DNA of 64,000 nt from the NCBI RefSeq assembly GCF_003573695.1, contig NC_039358.1, positions 13,826,637 through 13,890,636 of the forward strand, in the 5' to 3' direction. Under the pieces are notes generated by a model, which was given only the letters and a program-made list of their open reading frames with translations, ran no database searches and was not told the origin of the DNA. The position numbers were made by a program, and so were the translations under genes. Source of the DNA: Papaver somniferum. Taxonomy: Eukaryota; Streptophyta; Magnoliopsida; Ranunculales; Papaveraceae. Below are positions 33,754 through 44,845 of this stretch, in pieces. How positions within the stretch are numbered: the first letter of the stretch is position 1; every line of letters starts with the position of its first letter.

Positions 33754-34449
33754 GTTTTTGTTATGAAAATTAAAACTGAAGAGAGGAAAGAGTTTGGTGC
33801 AATTGGGGTGATAGATATGAGTTTCTTCATATAGGTTTAGGGTCCAACGGCTCTTTTTGTTTTTCCCAAAAACTCCAACGGCTAATTTGACGAAAGTTGA
33901 ATGTGGAGAAACCAATAATCGGTAGGTATTGGATTTAGCATATCTACCGATTATGGTAGCTTTCAAAATTTGAATTTGCGGCAACTTATAATCGGTAGGT
34001 TTTGTAATATATTTAACTCCCGATTAACGCTGAATCCAAAACACGAACCAAGAAATACTGCACCTCGTATAATCGGACGTCTGGCAAATATTTTGGCCTC
34101 CGATTGCATTCGGAGGGTAACAATGTTATCATATCCTCCGAATATATAAGGGTAATTTCGCCATTACGAATTACGCGAGATAAGGGCTGGCTACATTTTC
34201 CCTTTGGGTGACATTTTTTGTTTTATTGTTGGCCCCTAAATCCTTTTGAGTGGCCCCTAAAAACGCCAGGTTTTTTATGTCCTTAGTGTTTTATTCATTT
34301 TTTCTATTACTTTTAGGTCATACTTATTGAATAATTAGTTTTTATATTAATATTGTTTGTTTCGATAAATTTTCATAAACAAAAGACAGACCCAAGCGTG
34401 AGAAACTAGTAAAAATAAATTATAAAACCAACTAATGGGAAGTATATTT

Positions 34450-34616
34450 TGGAGTAATACGAGAAAAGAGAGAAAATGGAAGAGAAAAGAACTTTATATT
34501 AGCCAGAGAGAGGAGAACCCCATTACATAAATATAGTATTCTATTTATACAAGAGTAAAGGGAAAACCCTGATATTCTAATGGACCGCACATCCATGGGC
34601 CATAGGCCCGATAACA
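34450..34616 (-). repeat. copia 3' LTR (167 bp)
   Basis: On the minus strand it starts TGTTATCGGGCCTATGG at 34616 and ends TATTACTCCA at 34450. It has the same length as the LTR at 24191-24357. The short purine-rich tract AGAGGGTAG lies directly upstream (34625-34617), as expected for a polypurine tract. No second LTR for this element is found on its right (5') side. Confidence 0.8.
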
Positions 34617-34979
34617 CTACCCTCTGTGGCGGTTTAAAAGCGGAACTTCAAATGTGTTGCCTCATTAAAACCTTGACAAGTAAAATCCGATGAGAAAAAC
34701 CTTGACGAAAGGAAAAGAGTACAACGTGTTGATAAAGCTGGCCACTTCTCTTCAGAAAAACCAAAAAAATATAAAAACCCTATGGGAAAAAAATAATCTC
34801 AACCGGGGAGTCATAACTCTGGTGTTATTGTTGTCTCATTAAAATCCTTGTCGAGTAACAAAACCCATCGGACAAAATAAACTCGGGAAGGGAAAAAGAG
34901 TTCAACATACACTTCCCCTGATGTCGACATCATATCATTAGATACTCCCCCTGATGTCGCCATCTCCCCCTGATTGCAA

Positions 34980-37900
34980 TCAAGGGAGTTCAGACATTTT
35001 CCTTATTCCAATACTCTTTACGTGATTTTCAAATAAGGACTTAGGAAATGACTTAGTAAATAAGTCTGCCGCATTTTCATCAGATTTTACTTGACTGACT
35101 TTAATTTTTAGAAGAGACTGTTGTTGCTGATTGTAAAAGAACTTTGGTGATATATGTTTTGTATTATCACCCTTAATATACCCTTTCTTCATCTGTTCGA
35201 TGCAAGCTGCATTTCCTCATAAATGCAAATTGGCTCATCAGTGGTAGAACTCATACCACATGTCCCTAGAATGTGTGTAATGATAGACCTTAACCATACA
35301 CACTCGCGAACCGCCTCGTGTAGGGAAATGATCTCAGAGTGGTTCGTGGAGGTAGCCACCAAGGTAGTCAATATCGGTTGTACAGGCCGATATTACAGGT
35401 TTTCATCGGATATCGTAAAATACCCGTACGATATCAAAAATATCGGCGATACAAAGACGAAATGATATTACAGACCGATATATTTGTTTTACTTGTACAC
35501 CGATAATATCGGTTTCGTGAATAAATTTTTCATCAACATGCATCTAGTCTTTACAGAAAAAACAATGTCAATTGGAGAAGGTAAAAATCCCTAATATATT
35601 TATAATATAAAATCAATGACTATATGGTAAGATATAAGATGTAAACCATATTTTGATTGCAAGGCAGAGAAATATAAAAGATAAATATGAAGGATAATAA
35701 AAAAATATTTTCCGGCATAATGGGACAACAATCACAACGTTGGCTAATAAACCACCTTGTATTTTGGAAATTTGAGATATGTGTATGATTCTTATTGTTT
35801 TTTATTATGGTTTTATAACTATTTGACATTCTATATTAAATGATGTATCGCCTGTAAAAACATATATTATCACTTGTATAGGTGTATAGGACCCGACCGA
35901 TACGATACCGATACGCGATATTAAACACCTTGGATGCCACAAGAGTATGCTTGGTCGATTTCCAAGATATCCATGTGTTTCCAATAGTAAACACATAACC
36001 AGTTTGTGATCGACCTTTATGTGGGTCGGAGAGTTACCCAGCATCAGCAAAACCGACCAAAACATTGTTTGGGTTTCAGTGTAGGGAGTTGCATTTCCAT
36101 TAGAAGTCATTCTTACTTCTTCATAGGGATAAAATAAACCTATGTCAATGATTCCTTTTAGGTATCCGAAAACATTTTTTATATCATTCCAATGACGTTG
36201 CGCAAGCGCTGAGCTGTATCTAGGTAACAAGTTCACTGAGAATGATATATCAGGTCGAGTACATTGCGCTAAGTAAAATAATGCGCCTATTGCACTTAGG
36301 TAGGAAATTTCAGCTCCCAATATCTCATCGTCATCTTACTTGGGACGAAATGGATCATTTTCTACATCTAAACTTCGACCAATCATGGGAGTGCTAGTAG
36401 GGTGCACCTTGTCCATATTGAATTGCCTGAGTATCTTATGGACATATGCATACTAGTGGATTAATATTCCAGGCTCGGTGTTCTAGTTCAAGTCCTAGAC
36501 AAAACCGAGTTTTCCCAAGATCTTTCATCTCAAATTCAGATTTCAGATAGCTTGTGGTTTCTCTTATTTCATCAAGAGTACCTATTATGTTCATATCATC
36601 AACATAAACAACTATAATTGCAAATTCGGAACTCGGTTTCTTTATAAATACGCAGGGACATAACTCATTATTTGTATATCCCTTCCCAATCAAATAATAA
36701 CTTAGACGGGTATAGCACATCCGCCCGGATTGCTTTAATCCGTAAAGTGAGCATTTCAACTTAATTGAAAACGCACTCTGTGGTTTAGAGTTACTTGATC
36801 CGGGCAATGGAAGGCCATCAGGCGCTTTCATATATATCTCTGAATCAAGATCCCCATAGAGATATGTTGTAACCACATCCATAAGCTGCATTTCAAGTCA
36901 TTCTGAAACCACCAAGCTAACTAAGTAGCGGAACGTTATGACGTCCATTACGGGAGAGTATGTTTCCTCATAATCAATTCCAGGGCGTTTTGAGAAACCT
37001 GGCGACACAAGGCGAGCCTTATAACTCAAGACTTCATTCTTCTCATTATGCTTTCTGACAAATACCCATTTATGTCCTACGGGATTTACAGCTAGTGGGG
37101 TTAGAACTACTGCACCAAATACCCGTCTCTTTGTCAGTGAATTTAATTATTCCTGGATTGCAACTTCCCATTTAGGCAAATATGCTCTTTTTTGACATTC
37201 TGCAATAGAGTGTGGTTCGATGTCATCGTTCTCAATGATCTCTTAAGCAACAGTGTATGCAAATGCATCATCAATCTGCAGGGAGGATCTTTTCATCAAA
37301 ACGCATGCACTCTCATAATCCATAGAGATTTCTTTGTTCTCTGGAATCATTTCAAACATTGGAGCGTCCTCCAGTATTGATTCATGAACATAACTATAAT
37401 TGGAGACAACTTCATGATAGGGATTATCTGTATTGATGATAAATGGATCGGGTTGTGCCTTACTCAGTCTTTTCTTCGTTGGGTGAGTATCTATCGAACC
37501 AAGTGGTCTTCCCATATTCCTTTGGGGGGACACGCAAGTATAGGTTTGAAACCTTTATATAAGGTGCCTTTTCCCGTATTAGGGATTTCTAAACTTGCAG
37601 GTAAGTTTGCAGATGGTATGTGTGATCTCGTCACTTTAGCAATATCGGTGAATGCATCAGGTATTGAGTTTGTCACATTCTGAAGATCAATTATTCTTTT
37701 CACTTCACTTTCACATTGTGAGGTGCGGGGATCAAGATGAGATAAACTGGGGACACACCACGACAATTCCAGTCGTTCCCTTAGGAAATCCTTTTCCATA
37801 CCTCCCCCTAACGACAGGATGGTTGTCTCATCAAAGTGACAGTCGGAAAATCTAGCGGTAAAGAGATCGCATGTCAAAGATTCTAAAAAGCGAATACTTG

Positions 37901-40537
37901 TTGGGGACTTAATCGTCTTTGGGGACCCATCTTAGTACGATATGGGGGCGTAATAAGAACGTATACAACACAACCAAAAATGCCTAAATGTGAAATATCA
38001 TGCTCATATCCAGTTACCAACTGGTATGTAGAAAATGGTTGGCTAATATTGGGTCTAAAACGAATAAGTAATGCTGCATGCAATATGGCGTACCTCCAAG
38101 TAGTAATAGGCAGGTTGGAATGCATAACCAATTCCCTAGCTATCATCTGTAACCTCTTGATGGTAGCTTCTGCGAGACCATTTTGAGTGTGTGCATGGGG
38201 TACAGGGTGCTCTATGTCAATTCCGATTGACATACAAAAATCATCAAATCCTTTATATGTGAATTCTCCATCGTTATCAAGTCTGATAGACTTGATTGGA
38301 TAATCGGGGTGGTGAACTCTCAAACGTATAATTTGCGCTAGGAGATTTGCAAAGGAAGCATTTCTTATGGACAATGATGCAACATGTGACCAACGGGTCG
38401 AAGCATCTACCAGAACCATAAAATACCTGAATGGACCGCATTCGGTATGTATAGGTTCACAAATATCACCTTGTATTCTTTGTAAAAATGGAATTTTTTT
38501 TTTTTTATCTTTAACATACGATGGTCTCGTTCTTGTCTTTGCTAAAGAACAATCTTTGCAAAATGAGTGGTGTTCTTTTGACAAAGTCCATGAAATAGAA
38601 TGAGAGAGAGTTTGCAAATCAGTTTCTTTAGATGACAGTGGTTGGCAGACGTTGTTACTGTGTATTGTAACTGTATTTTGTCCCATTTTACTTTTCACTC
38701 GAAAGAAAGGATGTCCGTGTGAGTTCTTTAAAACACAGATCATCATATCATGACCTGGGTTCCCCAAGCGGTCGTGCCAAAGCTTGTATAAGTCAGTGTT
38801 CAACAGTTCATCGTTGGTTACAACATGTGATTCGATAATCCGAATAGTAGTAGTGTAGAAACCACTAGAGTGACTCATTAATTTCTCTAAAATGTGTTTT
38901 CTTCCACATATATTAGAGATAATATTTATATATTCAATTCCATTTTCACAGTGAGTTTCCAAATGATGACCATTTGCACGGATATCTTTGAAGCTCAACA
39001 AGGTACGATTATCTCTTGGTGCATATAGAGATTCTGTGACTTTAATCGTTGGCAACAAAAATTGAGCATTACCTCGCCCAATGATCACTTGTGATGATCC
39101 AATTATCATAGTCACAGAGGATTTATAAGGAATTAAGTAAACAAATAATTGCCTATTTCTTAAAATAGTGTGTTTGGTGCCACTATCAGCTAGGCACTCA
39201 ATCTCTTTTGAAGATGACATTCCTACAAGTAAATGGTGATTCAGAGAATTCAGTCACATAATTCAATCATGCAATAGATTATCACAGTAAAAAAAAAAAA
39301 TCTAAAGCATAATAAGTACCCATAAAAATTAAAAAACCACTGATCCATCAACAAAAAAACGATAATTTAAGACTACCTAACATAGTTTAAGTCATCAAAA
39401 CAAGTATTTAAACCAAAGTCGGCTAAACCACAAAGCAAGAAAATGAACAATTTTTTTTTAGTATCAAAAGATAAAAAAAAAAAAAAATCAATCAAATTCA
39501 GGTGTTTCCACGAGGGCATGGTTATTGTTGCCCTGGAAGTCTGAAATGATGAAGTTGACATCTGGGGCATGATCATGTTCTTCCACAAAATGAGCTTCTT
39601 GATCTATGGATTCCTGGTACTTTTTCTAGCTAGTTGCTACCTTGGAACTAGCCTTCAATTGCTGGTACCAATGTCCGGATATTCCACACCTGTAATAAGG
39701 TGCATTACCATTCTCTACTTTCTTAGATGTGGGGTTCTTATGTGTTTTTTCAACAGTTTTTCCCCTACCACTAGGTCCAGAAGTAACATCTCTAGACCAG
39801 GTATTTGAATGGCCTCCACGCAAATGGAACCTTCCACGATGACCCTTTTGTCCTCTTCCACATGGGTTGTTATCCCCACGTGAGTATGGACATGAGAATA
39901 TGAACCAACATTTTAACCCTCTTTTCCTTAGGATGTTTTCCTTTGTTATCCTTGCCATAGTTAGCCTCGGGAATTTTATTTTCTCGGGGGCTCTAGCATT
40001 GTTGTTTGCTAAAAGTTTTTATTCTATTATTATGAACCTCTATGTGGTATTGGTTGGCTAGAATAACAGATGCCAAAGGGAAAGTAGACAATGTCTTTTG
40101 AATCAGATCTTTATCTGTGAGTTTTATCCCACGGAAATTAAGGTGTGCTTGTAGCTTAAGCATATCTTTTTGTAAATCACCTACCTTCACATAATTAAGA
40201 AACCGCATGTAATTCCACTGTTCATTCAACTGTGGGAGAAGGGAATACTCGATGCTCCAAAAACGTCTTGATAGTGCATCCCACAGTTCTTTATGACACT
40301 TCATGTGTTGGTATCCCCAAAGGAGATTAGGGTCAATATGTGCCTTCAAATATTAGAGGGCTTCAGCTTTTCTTTTTCAATTGTTGGGGAAGCATCTTTG
40401 TCAATCGAGGGTTTGATGGTATTGGTGCATTCTTTTGGTACAAAAGCGATCTCCACATTAGCCATCCAACAGTGATACTCAATGCCATCTGTGTCCAACA
40501 GTCCAAATTCTTGTCGGATATATTCCGTTTTACTCAT
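34980..40537 (-). pseudogene. Ty1/copia gag-pol, decayed and 5'-truncated
   Basis: Order on minus: gag (40537-39993, UBN2-like with LLWGYQHMKCHKELWDALSR) and a degenerate zinc knuckle (YYRCGISGHWY, about 39690). Then comes the protease motif Asp-Ser-Gly (LADSGTKHTIL, 39185) and the integrase, with its HHCC-like region and catalytic Asp in GDICEP, Asp in RLDNDGEF and Glu in NGLAEATI (38600-38150). The reverse transcriptase has MDVVTTYLYGDL and YVDDM (36880-36600). RNase H parts lie at 36320-35940 and 35350-34983, ending ADLFTKSFP. It order (protease, integrase, RT, RNase H) defines copia. Frames are broken at many points (for example about 39230, 37880, 37240, 36430), and a MITE splits RNase H. 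The 5' LTR is missing. Confidence 0.9.
35361..35931. mobile_element. 571-bp MITE inside the copia RNase H
   Basis: The ends AAGGTAGTCAATATCG and (reverse complement) AAGGTGTTTAATATCG match 13/16. Flanks GGTAGCCAC (35351-35359) and GGATGCCAC (35932-35940) agree 7/9, suggesting a roughly 9-bp target duplication of the Mutator type. Subterminal CGATAT/ATATCG words lie in both orientations at both ends. Non-coding and AT-rich in the middle. Confidence 0.7.
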
Positions 40538-40882
40538 CTACATAAGACAAGATTAAAGAACATTAGTATGACTAATTCCGGTATTGTATTCCTAAAGACC
40601 AAGTTTCTTAATAGCCAATGGAGTGGGAACCAAATTTCTTTGTGGTTCTTGAAGTATTCTGGTTGAGCCAAAATCTAGCAGATGACAGTACCCCATTAAC
40701 GGTTTAAATAAAGACATTCTCTTTAAGAATAAAATATACGTCATATTATAATAGACACGATCACACACAAAAATATTTATATGAGACACAATTACACATA
40801 CGCAGGAAAAATAGGTTGGACAATCCTAAGTTTATATATTTATTAAATAAGTATAGTACACTTATAAAATATATAAATACAT

Positions 40883-41222
40883 GGCACCAGGAACAATTTT
40901 TTTAATATTATTTTTCAAAATTTATCAAGATAACCATCGACGCAGATAGGCCCTGCATACTCATTCATGTTATATATATAAATAGGCATATATTACAGTC
41001 ATCATAACTGACAAATACATTGTGTTAAGCACTTACACAAAGACATACCACCATGAACAATTTTTTTTAATATTATTTTTCAAAATTTATCAAGACAACC
41101 ATCGATGCAGATAGGCCCTGCATACTCATTCATGTTATATATATATATATATAACTAGGCATATATTACAGTCGTCATAGCTGACTAATACATTGTGTTA
41201 ATCACTTACACAAAGACATACC
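40883..41222. repeat. ~165-bp tandem duplication upstream of copia gag
   Basis: GAACAATTTTTTTAATATTA at 40891 and again from 41055 start two units that share ATGCAGATAGGCCCTGCATA-like palindromes, TCATGTTATATATAT and ACATTGTGTTAA-CACTTACA. It is AT-rich and non-coding, in what would be the leader of the minus-strand copia element. Confidence 0.8.
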
Positions 41223-41284
41223 AACACAGCATACGATGAATAAAGTATATACATATACAGTTTCAAGGTTCTGAAATCGCGATT

Positions 41285-41955
41285 GTCCTCTCTCTCACCC
41301 CTTTTTCTTCTTCAACAAAACCTTCAAAAACAACCCTTTTCTGAATGGACTAGACCTGAGCAGATTTGTTAATTATTCCTTGCTTTCTAGGTTAGTTAGT
41401 AGATTAGTTTAGTTTTTATTATGTTTTCTATTTATCTACACCGTTTTGGTGGTTTTATCTAATCTTTTGAGGCTTATCTTCGCTTTAATGGCGATTATGG
41501 GTTATTGGGTTGGGCTTTAAGATCAATAGTGATGCTCTCCAAAGACGAAATTTCCATCTTTGTTGTTTCTGGCGACGAATTCTTCATCAGAATCTTCATC
41601 ATCAACTTATCCGGCGATGAAATCTTCATCGATGGTCTTTTTGACGATGGAAGCTTCATCACTAGTTACAAGTGATTTGAGCAGATCACTCATACTTTGG
41701 AAGCATTTCTTTCTAAAGAAGAAAAACAAACTAAATTGTTGGAATTTAATTCCGAAAAAAACCATCCTTCTTCCGATTTAATCGGATCTTATTCATACTT
41801 GTATTTTTCTTACTCCGGTAATCCTTCTCTTTCTCTTGTCGGATTTCTCGGTATTGTACTCTTACGGTATGTTCTTGTTACTTTGTATTCTCTTAGTTTC
41901 GATCTTAAATTCATTGTAACCTTGAAATCCTATTAATGAAAAGGTTTCTTATTTA
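41285..41955 (+). repeat. unit A, copy 2
   Basis: It starts CCTCTCTCTCACCCC, carries the TAGGTTAGTTAGTAGATTAG leader and the ORF, and ends TAATGAAAAGGTTTC. It is inverted relative to copy 1 at 24640-25285. As with copy 1, it is antisense to neighbouring copia sequence (gag of the minus-strand element begins about 750 bp to its left). Confidence 0.65.
41532..41936 (+). pseudogene. unit A ORF, copy 2, with an internal stop
   Basis: ATG at 41532 opens the same frame as the minus-strand ORF at 24662-25027 (SKDEISIFVVSGDEFFIRIF, ILNLSG-like middle). An in-frame TGA follows SYK at about 41673, where copy 1 has AGA. After it the frame continues (EAFLSKEEKQTKLLEFNSEK, SLVGFLGIVLLRYVLV) to 41936, with a longer C-terminus than copy 1. 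Function unknown. Confidence 0.4.
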
Positions 41956-42172
41956 TAATAAAACAAGGAATAAAATATATACAGTATATATATATAAAGA
42001 GAATATTACCACTATTGTAATAATAATGGTCTTGAATAAAGGAAAGAACAGACAAAAAAAAAGAAAAAACATACTTTACATAGCTGTAAATAATGAAGTG
42101 GGACCATCGTTACAAACAATTATAAAAATAATAGTATTATATGTTACATAGCCTGGATAAATTGGGCCTATG
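41956..42172. other. intergenic, AT-rich, no gene
   Basis: Short AT-rich stretch between unit A and the next TIR element. Nothing recognised. Confidence 0.5.
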
Positions 42173-43617
42173 AGGATTAATTGGGATTACAGGACAAAAA
42201 AGAGTTACCATGAAGTAAAATGAAAAACCCTTATCCAACTATTTTACATAATAGCTAATTTATCCCTGGTTTATTAGTGTTAATCGGGTAATTAATTGGT
42301 GTTTAATCATGTTATTCTAGAAATCAACTAATCTTTCATCATCATCAAAATATGTAAAAATTTTGATTTTTTTTTTTTTTGAAAAATTTCAACCCATAAT
42401 CGGTATACATGTTCATGCCCCCATGAACCGATTCTGAGTTGGTATTCACGAAACGCACCAAGAATCGATTAACATATGTATATATAAAATCCGATTATTA
42501 CAATCGGTTTTTCATTAGGCTTACAATAGAAAAAAAAAGATGTTTTCGCCCAAAATCGGTCTATATGAACATGAACATCAACTGATTATATGTTGAAAAA
42601 CATCAAATAAAATCATTTTCAGCTCGTATGAGTCATACTCTATTTGAGAATCATACTCATTCTCAGAACGAGTATAAACAGGATACTCATTCTCAGAACG
42701 AGTATAAGTTATACCCATTTTCAGATCGGGTAATTTTTTTTATAAATTTATACTCGAGTACATCACTTGAAATTAATTTTTTTATAAATTTATACTCCTT
42801 TTGAGTTCGAGTACATCACTTGGATTTCAGAAGGAATATGAGATAATACTCATTCTATGATCGAGTAAGTCATAAAATTGTTAACAATCGGAGGATGTTA
42901 TATAACCACATGGACCGATTCTTGCCGTTAAGAAGTCAAATGCTATACAATCGGTTTATGTGAATATTCACATAATCCGATTCTAGCAAAAAATAAAAAA
43001 ACATACAGAGAACTTGATATTTCACATTATCGGTTTATATGTGAGGCACATAAGGACCGATTCTTGATTTCTCAACAAATCCGAACTTGGACTCAGATCG
43101 GTTTACGTGTGCATTAGCATAAATCGATTGTGGTTGATGTTCATCACATCAACCCAGAATCGGTTTATGTATGTGTACACCAAAAACCGATTCCTGGTAA
43201 CATCAACTACAATCGGTTTATTCTATGGCACACATAAACCGATTCTGGGTCGATTTTTCAGAAAATTAGATGAAGAAATTTCAGAGATTCATGGTTAAAT
43301 CATTGTTAAGTTTCTCTAAAGGAACAGATTAAAGGGAGTTAACTCAATCACTCGAATTTGTTTGTCGCCAAATTTTTTTTCAAAACCAAAAAATAGAGAA
43401 TTGAATCGTTGTTTGTGATTAGGTTTTAGTTTAGTTTTTTTTTTTATGAATTGGGTTTTAATTTTTGATTGAGGATTGTTAATAGAAATGATTTAGATTT
43501 TAGAATTTGTTTTAGAAATTATTAAGAATGTATAAGCGTAATCTAATATTTTAATATACTTTAGACATACCTTATCAATCTCTGATGGATGAAAAAATCT
43601 ATAGTCCCCAATTAATC
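42173..43617. mobile_element. non-coding TIR element with AATCGGTT words (element E)
   Basis: The left end AGGATTAATTGGG (42173) pairs with the right end CCCAATTAATCCT (43607-43619). The right terminus touches, and shares 1-2 bases with, the TIR of D2. No coding potential beyond short frames. Two families of inverted words occupy its interior (42390-42600 and 42890-43260; 42620-42880). The inverted repeats are short, and no target duplication can be read because D2 abuts. Confidence 0.5.
42390..43260. repeat. AATCGGTT(TATG)/(CATA)AACCGATT word array with a second ACTC/GAGT array
   Basis: AATCGGTTTATG and CATAAACCGATT alternate across 42400-42600 and 42890-43250, often pairing around an ATGTG/CACAT centre. 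Between them (42620-42880) a different word set, ATACTCATTCTCAGAACGAG and GAGTATAA, occurs repeatedly in both senses. Confidence 0.8.
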
Positions 43618-44134
43618 CTGGCGTTTTTAGGGGCCACTCAAAAGGATTTAGGGGCCAACAATAAAACAAAAAAGGTCACCCAAAGGGAAAATGTAGCCAG
43701 CCCTTATCTCGCGTAATTCGTAATGGCGAAATTACCCTTATATATTCGGAGGATATGATAACATTGTTACCCTCCGAATGAAATCGGAAGCCAAAATATT
43801 TCCCATACTTCCGATTGTAGTCGGTGCAGTATTTCTTGGTTCGTGTTTTGGATTCAGCGTTAATCAGGAGTTAAATATATTACAAAACCTACCGATTATA
43901 AGTTGCCGCAAATTCAAATTTTGAAAGCTACCATAATCGGTAGATATGCTAAATCCAATACCTACCGATTATTGGTTTCTCCACATTCAACTTTCGTCAA
44001 ATTAGCCGTTGGAGTTTTTGGGAAAAACAAAAAGAGTCGTTGGACCCTAAACCTATATGAAGAAACTCATATCTATCACCCCAATTGCACCAAACTCTTT
44101 CCTCTCTCCAGTTTTAATTTTCATAACAAAAAAC

Positions 44135-44596
44135 ATGGATATTGCTTTTGCCGAAGAAGAAGATTGTGCTATTTATAGAGCGTGGGTTGTGGTAACTGCT
44201 CATGATTGTGTTCACAAGCTCCACAAATCGGAATCCGAAGAGCCGATATGGAACCGTATCTTAATGGTATTTGAGGCCTTAGATGGTAATCGAATTCGAA
44301 GATCATCCAATGATATTAAGATGAGAAAGAATGCGCTCGATAAGGAGATTGACAAACTTGAAGATGAGGAACGGTTTGTTAGGAACGCTTTTCCTTGGTG
44401 GACGTATGAAAAACGAGTAAGTATCTCTGTAACTCCAACTCACATTAACAAAAGTTAGTACTAACTTGTTACTCATTCATAATTTCAGAGAAATCTTGCG
44501 GATAGCCGGTATGTGGACCTCTACGGGAAACGATTTGAACATGAAGGATGCTACAAAATCAAGAGGGACAATTTCTATGGTCACTGGAAGTTATGA
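44135..44596 (+). CDS. SANT/Myb-like DNA-binding protein of element D2, intact
   Basis: Two exons, 44135-44416 and 44489-44596, with a GTAAGT donor, TTTCAG acceptor and phase 0 junction, give 129 residues. The start is MDIAFAEEEDCAIYRAWV; the middle has ESEEPIWNRILMVFEALDGN, a basic helix (RIRRSSNDIKMRKNALDKEI) and FPWWTYEKR; exon 2 reads RNLADSRYVDLYGKRFEHEG then CYKIKRDNFYGHWKL. The layout resembles the Myb/SANT-like ('NAM-associated', PIF/Harbinger ORF1-type) proteins of plants, which bind DNA as transposase partners. That assignment is by pattern memory. It is convergent with the PMD gene across the tandem array and is the only fully intact D gene. Confidence 0.65.
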
Positions 44597-44845
44597 TCTG
44601 TTTTAATATTTTTATGGTCAATTAGGAGTATGGATTTAGGTGCTTTTGACGAAATTGTAAGGTTAAGGCCGTTTGAAATTTATGTAATCGGAGTATTATT
44701 AATAAAAAAACTAGCCGATTATACGAAATCGGTAGATTATTTTGTTAAACAACCTACCGATTGTAATATTCGGTTATGTTATGAGTCAACTTTCTTTCCG
44801 ATTATGGTGTTGTTTGGTTCCAGGAAACAATTTTTTTTGTACTTG

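Larger units (their letters stand above)
28091..34269 (+). mobile_element. PMD-SANT TIR element, copy D1
   Basis: Terminal inverted repeats of about 40 bp (left CTGGCGTCTTTAGGGGCCAT, right, reverse complement, CTGGCGTTTTTAGGGGCCAC) each contain TTTAGGGGCCA twice. Inside, in order: a five-exon PMD gene on plus, a 207-bp tandem array, and a small SANT-like gene on minus. Introns and spacers are full of ATTCGG/CCGAAT and ATCGGTAG words. No DDE transposase is visible, so it is presumably mobilised in trans. A second copy, D2, is at 43618-50074 in the opposite orientation. I could not find a target-site duplication for either copy. Confidence 0.8.

Noticed and set aside
28081..34280. Target-site duplication for D1 and D2
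   Set aside because: Flanks of 2-11 bp were compared on both copies and no convincing match was found, so none is claimed.
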